A stretch of 64,000 nucleotides of DNA from assembly GCA_003161615.1 (NCBI GenBank), contig PMOB01000019.1:229971-293970 (forward strand), in the 5' to 3' direction. Origin of the DNA: Actinomycetota bacterium. GTDB taxonomy: Bacteria > Actinomycetota > Thermoleophilia > Gaiellales > Gaiellaceae. Shown in pieces: positions 1 through 7,540 of the stretch. Numbering within the stretch: position 1 is the stretch's first letter; each line of letters opens with the position of its first letter. Both the position numbers and the translations under genes were made by a program. The notes under the pieces were generated by a model that was given only the letters and a program-made list of their open reading frames with translations, had not been told where the DNA came from and ran no database searches.

Positions 1-898
1 AGAGTGTGAACTGCGAGCCCGAGAGAACGAGCAGCGCGACGAGCACGACTGTGGCGATCGGAATCGAGTTGCCCGCGATCCGGTAGCCGACGACGACGAG
101 GCCGAGCAGGACGCCGGCCAGCGTCGCGAGGAAGCCGAGGAGGTAGAAGAAGACGAGCGGGTGGAAGTCGCGCTTGACGTACTTCTCCCAGAGCCGCCAG
201 AAGAAGCCGCGCAGGAGAAGCCACGCGATCCGCGGCACGACATGGCGGTAGCGCATCTTCGACCGCTCGCCGACGCCGTAGACAGGCCTCGACGGGATGT
301 CGCGCACACGTGCCTTCCAGACGTTCAGGTGGACGAGCATGTCGTTCGGGAAGCCGTAGTTCGTGTAGACGCGGTCGAGATCGAGCTGCGCGAGCATCTC
401 CCGCGAGATCACGGTGTACGTCGTCTGCGAGTCGGCGACATGCCAGTAGCCGGACGCGACCTTGGTCAACATCGAAAGGACGGCGTTGCCGAAAAAGCGC
501 CACTTCGGGATCAGCTGCCACGCCTGGCCCGACGCGAGACGATTCGCCTTGGCGTAGTCCACCTCGCCGCGGACGACGGGCTCGAGCAGGCCCGGCAGCT
601 CGACGGCGTCCATCTGGTTGTCGCCGTTCATGCAGACGACGAGGTCGAGCCCCTCTTCGAGCGCGCGGCGGTAGCCGGTGAGGATCGCCGCGCCGACGCC
701 GCCTCTCCGCTCGTGGCGGATCACTTCGACCCGGGGGTCGCCGGTCTCGAGCGCGCGCTCGGAGGTGGCGTCGGTCGAGGCGTCGTCAACGACGAGGATC
801 CGGTCCGCGAGCGGCGGGATCCCGGCGATCGTCGCGCCGATCAGCTCCTCCTCGTCGTACGCAGGCACGACCACGCCGACGCGCTTCCCCTCGAACAT
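1..898 (-). CDS. Glycosyltransferase family 2, DPM1-like (3' end beyond window)
   Basis: The gene reads leftward off the window, so its C-terminus is missing. The N-terminus has the GT-A nucleotide-sugar fold: VVPAYDEEE near residue 9, VVDDASTDAT near 36 and the metal-binding region CMNGDNQMD near 95. Two hydrophobic segments follow at about residues 235-255 and 265-290. This layout matches dolichyl/polyprenyl-phosphate hexose transferases, which load a sugar from a nucleotide donor onto a membrane lipid. The ATG at 898 is supported by a TAGCGT box 7 bases upstream. It lies 18 bases after the Wzz-like gene, so it belongs to the polysaccharide locus. Donor and acceptor cannot be read from the sequence. 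Confidence 0.85.
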   Translation of the reverse strand, partial: MFEGKRVGVVVPAYDEEELIGATIAGIPPLADRILVVDDASTDATSERALETGDPRVEVIRHERRGGVGAAILTGYRRALEEGLDLVVCMNGDNQMDAVELPGLLEPVVRGEVDYAKANRLASGQAWQLIPKWRFFGNAVLSMLTKVASGYWHVADSQTTYTVISREMLAQLDLDRVYTNYGFPNDMLVHLNVWKARVRDIPSRPVYGVGERSKMRYRHVVPRIAWLLLRGFFWRLWEKYVKRDFHPLVFFYLLGFLATLAGVLLGLVVVGYRIAGNSIPIATVVLVALLVLSGSQFTL

Positions 899-905
899 GG
901 CGGGA

Positions 906-911
906 ACGCTA
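906..911 (-). promoter_or_regulatory. Predicted -10 box TAGCGT of the left-end GT2
   Basis: TAGCGT ends 7 bases before the ATG at 898 and lies in the 18-base gap after the Wzz-like gene. It would give a transcript beginning at or next to the start codon. Confidence 0.45.
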
Positions 912-916
912 GTCGG

Positions 917-1789
917 CTAGACGCCGTTGCCGTTGCGCGGCGCCAGCCGCGGCACGACGCGATCCCAGAGCAGCGCTGCGAGCACGCCGAGGATCAACCC
1001 GATGATCGCCGCGATCACGACGGTGTTGCGGCGGCTGCGCGCCGTGATCTTGTGCGACGCGGCGGGCGTGATCACCTGCGGCGACTCGACGTGTGTCGCC
1101 TCGAGCAGAAGCTGCGCGTTCGTCGTCTTGTCCAGCTGGTCCTGGCGCAGGATCGTCTGCAGAACCAGCTTGTCGGTCGATGAGACGCTCGGGCTCGCGA
1201 TAGCGGTCTCGATCGCCTTGATCCCCTGGTTATCGAAACCGACGGCCGCCTCGAGGTTGGTGATCTTCGCGGCCGGATACGTGCCGAGGTGCTTCGCGGC
1301 CTCGCTCGCAAGCTGATTGGCGGCACAGGCGGCGACCTTCCCTTTCTTCGCCTGGACGCTGATCTGAACGAGCGGGTTGACGGCTGCCGCCGCACCCTTC
1401 GTCGAGGCGCCGCTCGCGACCGCCTGCGTCGAGATGCCGTTCTTGAACGCGCCGACCGTCGTGTGGCACGCGTTCTTGACCGTCTCGTCGACGGACTGAG
1501 CCCTGATGACGAGGCCGACCGCCGAGGGATTCGACTGCGGTGTGAGCACCGGCGAATTGCCTTGCGGCGTGTACGGCTGGCCGATGTAGAGCGTCGCGGT
1601 CGCGGAGTAGACCTGCGTGCCGCCGAGGGAGACGAGGTAGCCGATCACCGCGCCGGCGACGAGGCCTGCGGCGAGCAGCCACCAGCGGACGGCGAGCATC
1701 CGGCCGTACCGCGCGAAGTCGACTTCCTGCTCGGCCTCCGGATCGAAGCCGTGCCCCCCAGGACCAACATTGGAAGCAGGCGTGGTCAC
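917..1789 (-). CDS. Wzz-like polysaccharide chain-length determinant
   Basis: This 290-residue protein has the co-polymerase layout: a cytoplasmic head, a membrane helix at about residues 34-55, a long external region (56-255) and a second helix at about 257-278 followed by a short basic tail. Family members set polymer length together with a Wzy polymerase or take part in export. No Walker motifs are seen, so it is not the fused tyrosine-kinase form. The GTG at 1789 is chosen because TATCGT lies 8 bases upstream. It sits between a PQQ lipoprotein and a GT2. Family assignment rests on topology and short N-terminal similarity. Confidence 0.72.
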   Translation of the reverse strand: MTTPASNVGPGGHGFDPEAEQEVDFARYGRMLAVRWWLLAAGLVAGAVIGYLVSLGGTQVYSATATLYIGQPYTPQGNSPVLTPQSNPSAVGLVIRAQSVDETVKNACHTTVGAFKNGISTQAVASGASTKGAAAAVNPLVQISVQAKKGKVAACAANQLASEAAKHLGTYPAAKITNLEAAVGFDNQGIKAIETAIASPSVSSTDKLVLQTILRQDQLDKTTNAQLLLEATHVESPQVITPAASHKITARSRRNTVVIAAIIGLILGVLAALLWDRVVPRLAPRNGNGV

Positions 1790-1797
1790 GGCTCGCG

Positions 1798-1803
1798 ACG
1801 ATA
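1798..1803 (-). promoter_or_regulatory. Predicted -10 box TATCGT of the Wzz-like gene
   Basis: TATCGT ends 8 bases before the GTG at 1789, in the 49-base gap behind the lipoprotein gene. Confidence 0.45.
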
Positions 1804-1838
1804 CCCGACGCGGCTAAGAGCTTTCTCATGAACCGGTC

Positions 1839-3308
1839 TCAGCACGAGGGACGGCGCTTCGGCTTGTGCTTCGGATGCTTTCGCGCATGGTGGGAGTGGT
1901 GCGGCAGCTTGTGGCCCGGCTCTAGCGCGTAGAGCCGGTCGAAGCCGTTGAACAGGAGCCGCATCCCGTTGCCGGAGATCGGGACAAAGTCGCCGTGTGG
2001 GAAGACCATCACCTCGCGGCCGGTACGGACGTTCACGCCGACGATGCGATGCGCGAGGGTGCCGGCATACGCGATCCCGTCGACGACGACTGCTGCACCC
2101 GAGATCGCTCCGCCGGTGTAGATACGCCAGAGGATGGCGCCGGTCGCAGCCGCGACGGCGTAGAAGTCACCGTTGTACGAGCCGAAGAAGACGCGGCCGT
2201 GCCAGACGGCGGGCGAGGAGTAGACGTAGTTCCCGGTCGTCACCTGCCACAGGTAGCGCCCGCTCGTGCTGAACGCCGTCAGTGAGTCGCCGTCGGACGA
2301 GGGGACGAAGACGCGTCCGTCCGAGACGGCGGGCGTGCCGTAGATCTTCCCGTTCACCTGGCCTGTCCAGAGGGTCGCGCCGGAGCGCGGCGAGAGCGCC
2401 CAGAGCCGGCCGGCGTAGTCCCCGATGAAGAGGCGGCCGCCGGCGATCGACGCGCTCGAGGTGATCTTCGAGCCGAGCGAGTGGCTCCAGCGAAGCTTGC
2501 GCGCGCGGAGATCGAGCGCGTCGACTGTACCGCCCGCGGTGCCGAAGTAGTCGATCCCGTGCACGACGATCGGCGACGGCTCGATCGCCGAGCCCGCGTC
2601 CCAGCTCCAAAGCAGCTTCCCGTTCGTGCGGTTGAGGACGTACACCCAGCCGGCCATCGTGTGGTAGACGATCTCGTTGCCCCAGACGGCGGGCGACGAG
2701 GCCATTCGCGGCCCGCCGGGAGTCTCATGCGACCACGCGACGGCGCCCGAGCGGATGTCGAGGGCGCGAATGGTGCCGAACTGCGTCCCGACGTATGCCC
2801 AGCCGTCCCAGACGACCGCCGGGAACTCGATCAGCCCTCCCATGCTCTTGCTCCAGACGAGGCGGAACGGGGGGTGGAGCTTGATCTGCGTCTGCGCCTG
2901 GGTGCGGGCCGGTGTCGCGCCGTAGATCGGCCACTGCAGCCGCGGCTGGTAGATGCGGATCGTCTGGCGGCGGCGCTGGAAGTTGACGGGGATGCGGACG
3001 GCCGTGTAGCCGTGCGCCGAGACCGCGACCTCGAGGCGCTTGCGCGGGCCTTTGATGGCGACCTGGCCGTGCCGGTCGGTGCGCTTGTGCTTGGCGAGGA
3101 TCCGGACGAGCGCGTGGGGCACGCGCGTGCGCAGGTCGCCGTCGAGCACCGTCACGACGAGCTCGGTGATCGACGCGAGGCACGCCTTGTGATGGCCGGC
3201 CGGGTGCGTATGGGTCGTCGTCGTCGTTGTCGGCGGAGCTGCCTGCTGCGAGCCGCCGCACCCGGCGAGCACGACGACGAGCGCGATGAGGCTGACCCCG
3301 CGCCGCAC
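1839..3308 (-). CDS. PQQ-type beta-propeller lipoprotein
   Basis: This 489-residue exported protein has a signal peptide ending in a lipobox, LAGC, with Cys17 as the lipidation site. A Thr/His-rich linker follows, then a small carboxypeptidase-regulatory-like beta domain at about residues 45-120. From about 125 to 465 there are repeated blades with the PQQ/BamB signature, such as ALDIRSGAVAWSH, VLNRTNGKLLWSW and ALSPRSGATLW. The tail is rich in His and Lys. No quinoprotein catalytic residues are obvious, so a structural or scaffold role at the cell surface is more likely than dehydrogenase activity. It starts one base after the ATP-grasp gene, so the two are probably co-transcribed. Confidence 0.82.
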   Translation of the reverse strand: MRRGVSLIALVVVLAGCGGSQQAAPPTTTTTTHTHPAGHHKACLASITELVVTVLDGDLRTRVPHALVRILAKHKRTDRHGQVAIKGPRKRLEVAVSAHGYTAVRIPVNFQRRRQTIRIYQPRLQWPIYGATPARTQAQTQIKLHPPFRLVWSKSMGGLIEFPAVVWDGWAYVGTQFGTIRALDIRSGAVAWSHETPGGPRMASSPAVWGNEIVYHTMAGWVYVLNRTNGKLLWSWDAGSAIEPSPIVVHGIDYFGTAGGTVDALDLRARKLRWSHSLGSKITSSASIAGGRLFIGDYAGRLWALSPRSGATLWTGQVNGKIYGTPAVSDGRVFVPSSDGDSLTAFSTSGRYLWQVTTGNYVYSSPAVWHGRVFFGSYNGDFYAVAAATGAILWRIYTGGAISGAAVVVDGIAYAGTLAHRIVGVNVRTGREVMVFPHGDFVPISGNGMRLLFNGFDRLYALEPGHKLPHHSHHARKHPKHKPKRRPSC

Positions 3309-3309
3309 G

Positions 3310-4386
3310 TCAGCCAGGCGTCTCGGGCGGGTGCTCTCCGACCGCGAGCTCGCGGTAGCCGGTCAGCCAAAGCGGCTCGCCGTCGATGTCCCGGAGGATG
3401 ACGTTGTCGTCCGGGAAGCGCGGAACGGGCTCGCCGATCTCGTCCAGCCTGCCGAGCGTCGCGAGGAGCTGCGCCTCGGCGAAGTTCGCGCCGCCCGCGG
3501 CAAGCGCGGACGTTGCCGCGACATGCCGGATGTTGATCTCCGTGACCTTGAGCGCGCCGGTGCGGTCCTCCCGGAAGTCGACGGTCAGGAGGCCGTGCGC
3601 CGTCTCTCCCGTGCGCTCGGCGATGAGCCGCACCGCCTGCTCGGCGAGGGCGCGCGCGCGGTCGTCGTTGACGAGGCGGCCGCGGTTGATGTTGCCGGTG
3701 ATCCCCGACGCGGCGAGATGGCCCATCAGGTACTCGAGCCGCTCGTAGCAGCCGGCCTTGAGCACCTCTCCCTCGTGAAAGAGGAGCGTGCACGCGAGGT
3801 TCCGGCCCGGCAGGTGCTCGGCCACCATGTAGCTCTGGATCTCGGGGTTGAGATACGCCCACGCGTACGCCTCCTCCGGCTCGGTCACGGCGATCGAGCC
3901 CTTCGCGCTAGACGAGGCGTCGGAGTAGTCGCGGAGCCATACGGGCGTGCCGTCGAGCTCGAGCCCGCGGCGCTCGAGCAGCTCCTCCCGCGAGACGATC
4001 CCGTAGCGCGGCACGATCCCGCTCTCGCGGAGCGCATCGTACAGCTTCCGCTTGCTGATCGCGATCTCGACGAGACTCGGCGGCGGCAGGAGCGCCGGCA
4101 CCGGGAATTCGCGGCCGCTCCAGAACAGCACCTCGGCCTCGGGAGCGACGATCGCAGCGTCGATCTCCTCCTTACGGCAGATCTCGGCGACGAGCTCGCC
4201 GTAGCCGGGATCGTCGGGCCGCAAGACGCGGTAGACGCGCCCGTACAGGCCCTCGTAGAAGCCGTACCAGTTACCGCCGGCGTCGATCCCGACGAGGCGG
4301 GCGTCCCCGAAGACCGAGCTCGCGCGGAGCGACCGTGCGATGGCGCGCGGCGTCACGCCGCACGCTCCCGTGATCAGGACGTTCAC
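3310..4386 (-). CDS. ATP-grasp carboxylate-amine ligase-like protein (CarB-like)
   Basis: The 358-residue protein begins with a pre-ATP-grasp Rossmann motif (ITGACG, residues 5-10). An ATP-grasp core follows, ending in the metal-ligand region TEINIRH and a Gly/Ala-rich segment typical of carbamoyl-phosphate-synthase-like enzymes. Such enzymes activate a carboxylate as an acyl phosphate; substrate and product here are unknown. The GTG at 4386 is preferred over longer in-frame starts because TACCCT lies 6 bases upstream and the Rossmann strand begins right after it. Its position between an initiating sugar transferase and a PQQ lipoprotein suggests amino-acid or carboxylate decoration of the glycan. 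That role is inference. Confidence 0.75.
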   Translation of the reverse strand: MNVLITGACGVTPRAIARSLRASSVFGDARLVGIDAGGNWYGFYEGLYGRVYRVLRPDDPGYGELVAEICRKEEIDAAIVAPEAEVLFWSGREFPVPALLPPPSLVEIAISKRKLYDALRESGIVPRYGIVSREELLERRGLELDGTPVWLRDYSDASSSAKGSIAVTEPEEAYAWAYLNPEIQSYMVAEHLPGRNLACTLLFHEGEVLKAGCYERLEYLMGHLAASGITGNINRGRLVNDDRARALAEQAVRLIAERTGETAHGLLTVDFREDRTGALKVTEINIRHVAATSALAAGGANFAEAQLLATLGRLDEIGEPVPRFPDDNVILRDIDGEPLWLTGYRELAVGEHPPETPG

Positions 4387-4390
4387 GCGC

Positions 4391-4978
4391 CTAGGGTACG
4401 GGCGGTTTCCAGCCGCCCGTGTCGCCCTTGTACGTGCCGCTGAAGAGGGCCGCCGGCGTGCGGGCGAGGATCCGCAGGTCAACGAGCGGCGAGCGGTTCT
4501 CGACGTACCAGACGTCGAGCTCGATCCGGTCCGCCCACGCGAGAGTGGCGCGCCCGTTGATCTGTGCCCAGCCGGTGATGCCCGGCCTCACGTCGAGACG
4601 GTGCCGCTGCCGCTCGTCGTACTGCTCGACCTGGTAGCGGAGCGTCGGCCGTGGGCCGATGACGCTCATCTCGCCGCGCACGACGTTCCAGAGCTGCGGC
4701 AGCTCGTCGAGCGAGAGCCTGCGCAGGAACCGGCCGGCCCGCGTGATCCGCGAGTCTCCCTCGGTGACCGCGAGGCCTGCTCCCATCGTTTCGGCGCCGA
4801 CGACCATCGTCCGCAGCTTGAGGAGGTCGAAGTCGACGCCGTCCTTGCCGACGCGCGTCTGGCGGTAGAGGACGGGGCCGCGGTCCTCGAGCTTGATCGC
4901 GAGCGCGGCGAGCAGGAGGACGGGCGAGGCGACGACGAGCGAGGCGCCGGCGACCGCGACATCGGCAGCGCGGTTCAC
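4391..4978 (-). CDS. Short initiating sugar-phosphate transferase (bacterial sugar transferase family)
   Basis: This 195-residue protein is the minimal catalytic form of the WcaJ/WbaP/PglC group. It has one N-terminal membrane helix (about residues 8-28), the arginine-rich segment LLKLRTM, the catalytic Asp-Glu in LDELPQL, then VIGPRP and RPGITGWAQING. Family members transfer a sugar phosphate to undecaprenyl phosphate at the inner membrane face and so start a repeat unit. The GTG at 4978 overlaps the preceding stop by four bases (GTGA); longer frames run into low-complexity antisense sequence. A second, full-length enzyme of this family lies at 32826-34247. Confidence 0.9.
   Translation of the reverse strand: MNRAADVAVAGASLVVASPVLLLAALAIKLEDRGPVLYRQTRVGKDGVDFDLLKLRTMVVGAETMGAGLAVTEGDSRITRAGRFLRRLSLDELPQLWNVVRGEMSVIGPRPTLRYQVEQYDERQRHRLDVRPGITGWAQINGRATLAWADRIELDVWYVENRSPLVDLRILARTPAALFSGTYKGDTGGWKPPVP
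4393..4398 (-). promoter_or_regulatory. Predicted -10 box TACCCT of the ATP-grasp gene
   Basis: TACCCT ends 6 bases before the GTG at 4386 and overlaps the stop codon of the upstream sugar transferase gene. This would be an internal promoter. Confidence 0.4.
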
Positions 4979-6072
4979 GCGAGCTCCTCCCGCTGCGGTG
5001 CCCACGTCGCGGGCACGCCACGGCGGAGGTAGTTCCAGAGCGCGACGACCGTGGCCCAGGTGATGAGGACGTAGTAGCGGACGATCCCGACGCCGGCGAG
5101 CGCTGCGGCGAGAACTCCGAGCTGCAGGCCGAGGAAGACCGGATAGACGACGCCGTGGCGGAGCAGCGCGATGGAGCTTCCCAGCAGGACGAGGTGGAGC
5201 ACCCCGCTCGCGTAGCGCAGGTGCCGGTGCGAGAGGAGTGCGACGAGATAGCCGAGCGGCTGGCCACGGAGCATCCGGCCCCGGAGGACGATCAGCCACG
5301 TGTGCTCGAACATCCGCACCTTGCGGCGGTACTCCGACTCGTTAGTCGGCGTCGGCCGCTCGTGCGCCACGGCCTCCGGCTCGTAGACGGCGCGGCGGCC
5401 GCTCTGCGGCATGAGATACGGCAGCGAAAGGTCGTGGCCGAAGCGCGGGTCGACCTCGACGTAGTCGGCGCGCCGCAGCGCGTAGATCGAGCCGTTGCCG
5501 GCGGTGACCGAGCCGAGCCGCGACTCCGACTCCCGCGTCACGAGCTCGTAGCGCCAGTAGATCCCCTCCTTGTTCGAGCCGCCGGGAGCCTCGAGGCGGA
5601 GCTGCCCGCAGACGTACGCGACCTTCGGGTCGGCGAGGTTGCGGACGAGCTTGCGCAGCGCGTCGGGAGACCACGTCGAGTTCGCGTCGGAGAAGGCCAC
5701 GACCTCCGCCTCCGTCGCGCGCACGGCGGCGTCCTGGGCGGCGACCTTGCCGCCGCGCTGATTCCGGATCACGCGCGCCCCGGCCGCCTCGGCGAGCTCC
5801 TCCGTCCGGTCCGTCGACGCGTCGGACGTGACGACGATCTCGAGCAGCTCGGAGGGATAGTCGAGCGCGCGGAGGTTCTCGATCCGCGCCTCGATCGCCG
5901 GCTCCTCGTTGTACGCGACGACGATCACCGCGACGGATGGGAGATAGGCATCGTCCTTCGCGACCGCCCGCGTCCGCAGCCGGGCCGCGAGTGCTGCGAC
6001 CGCGGGGTAGAGAACGTGCGTCCAGGCGAGCGCGGCGAGTGAGGCCCAGAAGAGGACGACGGCCGCAATCAC
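4975..6072 (-). CDS. Membrane-associated glycosyltransferase family 2
   Basis: The 365-residue protein starts with a membrane helix (about 3-22), followed by a GT-A domain: VIVVAYNEEPAIEARIENL near 49, TSDASTD near 84 and the SDANS metal site near 130. Later regions match processive or cellulose-synthase-like GT2 enzymes, including a QSGRRAVYEPEAVAHE stretch and RRKVRMFEHTW, which resembles the Q/RxxRW acceptor motif. Two or more C-terminal helices follow. It is coupled by GTGA overlap to the initiating transferase downstream, so it probably extends or elongates the same lipid-linked glycan. TAGCGT lies 7 bases before the GTG start. Confidence 0.87.
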   Translation of the reverse strand: MIAAVVLFWASLAALAWTHVLYPAVAALAARLRTRAVAKDDAYLPSVAVIVVAYNEEPAIEARIENLRALDYPSELLEIVVTSDASTDRTEELAEAAGARVIRNQRGGKVAAQDAAVRATEAEVVAFSDANSTWSPDALRKLVRNLADPKVAYVCGQLRLEAPGGSNKEGIYWRYELVTRESESRLGSVTAGNGSIYALRRADYVEVDPRFGHDLSLPYLMPQSGRRAVYEPEAVAHERPTPTNESEYRRKVRMFEHTWLIVLRGRMLRGQPLGYLVALLSHRHLRYASGVLHLVLLGSSIALLRHGVVYPVFLGLQLGVLAAALAGVGIVRYYVLITWATVVALWNYLRRGVPATWAPQREELA

Positions 6073-6079
6073 GGCCGCA

Positions 6080-6085
6080 ACGCTA
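6080..6085 (-). promoter_or_regulatory. Predicted -10 box TAGCGT of the membrane GT2 operon
   Basis: TAGCGT ends 7 bases before the GTG at 6072, in the 21-base gap behind the glycosidase gene. Confidence 0.45.
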
Positions 6086-6093
6086 GCGACGCC

Positions 6094-7533
6094 TCAGGTC
6101 CCCCAGGGACCAATGTGTGGATACACGGGCTGCGTGAGCGAGAACGCGAGCGACTTCCCGGAGCCGGGAGCGACCGCCCGCAGCCAGTCCTTCGTGGTCG
6201 CGGCGAGCCTGAGGTTCGCCGCGAAGATGCCGCGGTGGTTGCTGACGATCCTCGCGACCACGTGCCAGGTACCGCGGATTCTGGTCCGGCGCTCGATCGT
6301 CACGGTCGTCTTCGTGCTCGTCGCGTCGCGTCCCCAGACATTCACGCGGCCGCTGTGGAGGTAGGCGACGAACGGGAACCGGAACGCGGTCAGGGTCGGC
6401 TTGGCGCGGGCCGTGGCGATCGGCTTGCCGGCGAAGTAGAGGCCGCTCTTGTTCACGTTGTTCCCCGGTTCGTCCTGCAGCAGGTACCACGTCACGAGCG
6501 AGACGCCGGACAGCCACATCTGGTGGAGCGCCTCGGCGGTCGCGCGCGCCTGCATCCCCATCTTCATCGCGCTGCGGCGCGGCGGGTTCGTGTCCCAGGC
6601 GAACTCGGTGACCCAGAACTGCACCGAGCGGGGTGAGACGACGCGGTGAAGCCGCAGCCCGGCGTCGAGCAGCGCCCGCATCCTCGGCAGGTCGCCGAGC
6701 GAGACGTCGTCTGCGAGCCGTGCCTTCCCGAACGGGCCGCCGAACGTGTACGGGTGGTGCGACCAGACGTCGAAGTGGATCTTCGTCCTGCACGTCGCGT
6801 GCGGATGTGCGCCCTTCGAGACGCAGAGGAGTGCGCGCATATAGGCAAGCGGCGCCATCGTGTGCCAGCTGTTCGTCCGGTTCTCGAAGGGGTCGAGCTC
6901 ACCGGCGACGACGACGTTCGCGGAGTCGACCCGGTGGACCGACGACGCAATGGCGTTGACCATCGCGCGGTACGTCGCGGGCTTGACGGGCGAGAGGTCG
7001 AGGCTGAGGTTCGGCTCGTTCCAGACCTGGAAGACGTGCGCCGCCGGCACGCCGTGACTGCCGTCGTAGTGCGCCGCAAGCGCGTGCGCGAACTTCCCGA
7101 GGTCGGAGACGTTCGGCGTGCCGCCGCTCACACCCTTGCGCGGGACGGAGAACGCCCACTTCGGCGGCTGCTCGAGGTCGAGGATCGGCGTGAGCCCCGC
7201 CGCCTCGGAGTTCTCCACGACGGGATCGAGCGACGCCCAGTTGTAGTCCGGCGAGTCGGGATCGGAGGCGTCGAAGCTCGGGTCGGGACTCGCCGGAGCG
7301 ATCGAGCTCCAGGGCACGGCGACGCGCACGTACGTCGCGCCGGCTTCGCGCGTGACCGCGAACGCGTTGGTTCTGTCGCCGAACCCGAAGAGATTGGGAT
7401 CCATCAGCGCGGTCTGGAGCGGCCGCGTCAGCGGTGTCGAGTAGGTGCGGACCCTGTGCATCGTGCGCGCGGACGCGACGGCGGCTCCGGAGAGCGCGAG
7501 AAGACAGATGAGGGCCCAGACGATCCGGCGCAC
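6094..7533 (-). CDS. Secreted clan GH-A glycoside hydrolase, copy 1
   Basis: This 479-residue protein has a signal peptide (about 1-22) and a TIM-barrel glycosidase domain. The likely acid/base Glu173 sits in VWNEPN and the likely nucleophile Glu310 in WVTEFAWDT, the spacing usual for clan GH-A (families such as GH39 and GH5). A small beta-rich C-terminal domain (about 380-470) follows. It would act outside the membrane on a polysaccharide, perhaps the product of this locus; the bond cleaved is unknown. The next upstream gene encodes a clear paralogue 7 bases away, so the pair arose by tandem duplication and is probably one transcript. Confidence 0.85.
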   Translation of the reverse strand: MRRIVWALICLLALSGAAVASARTMHRVRTYSTPLTRPLQTALMDPNLFGFGDRTNAFAVTREAGATYVRVAVPWSSIAPASPDPSFDASDPDSPDYNWASLDPVVENSEAAGLTPILDLEQPPKWAFSVPRKGVSGGTPNVSDLGKFAHALAAHYDGSHGVPAAHVFQVWNEPNLSLDLSPVKPATYRAMVNAIASSVHRVDSANVVVAGELDPFENRTNSWHTMAPLAYMRALLCVSKGAHPHATCRTKIHFDVWSHHPYTFGGPFGKARLADDVSLGDLPRMRALLDAGLRLHRVVSPRSVQFWVTEFAWDTNPPRRSAMKMGMQARATAEALHQMWLSGVSLVTWYLLQDEPGNNVNKSGLYFAGKPIATARAKPTLTAFRFPFVAYLHSGRVNVWGRDATSTKTTVTIERRTRIRGTWHVVARIVSNHRGIFAANLRLAATTKDWLRAVAPGSGKSLAFSLTQPVYPHIGPWGT

Positions 7534-7540
7534 TAGCTGC

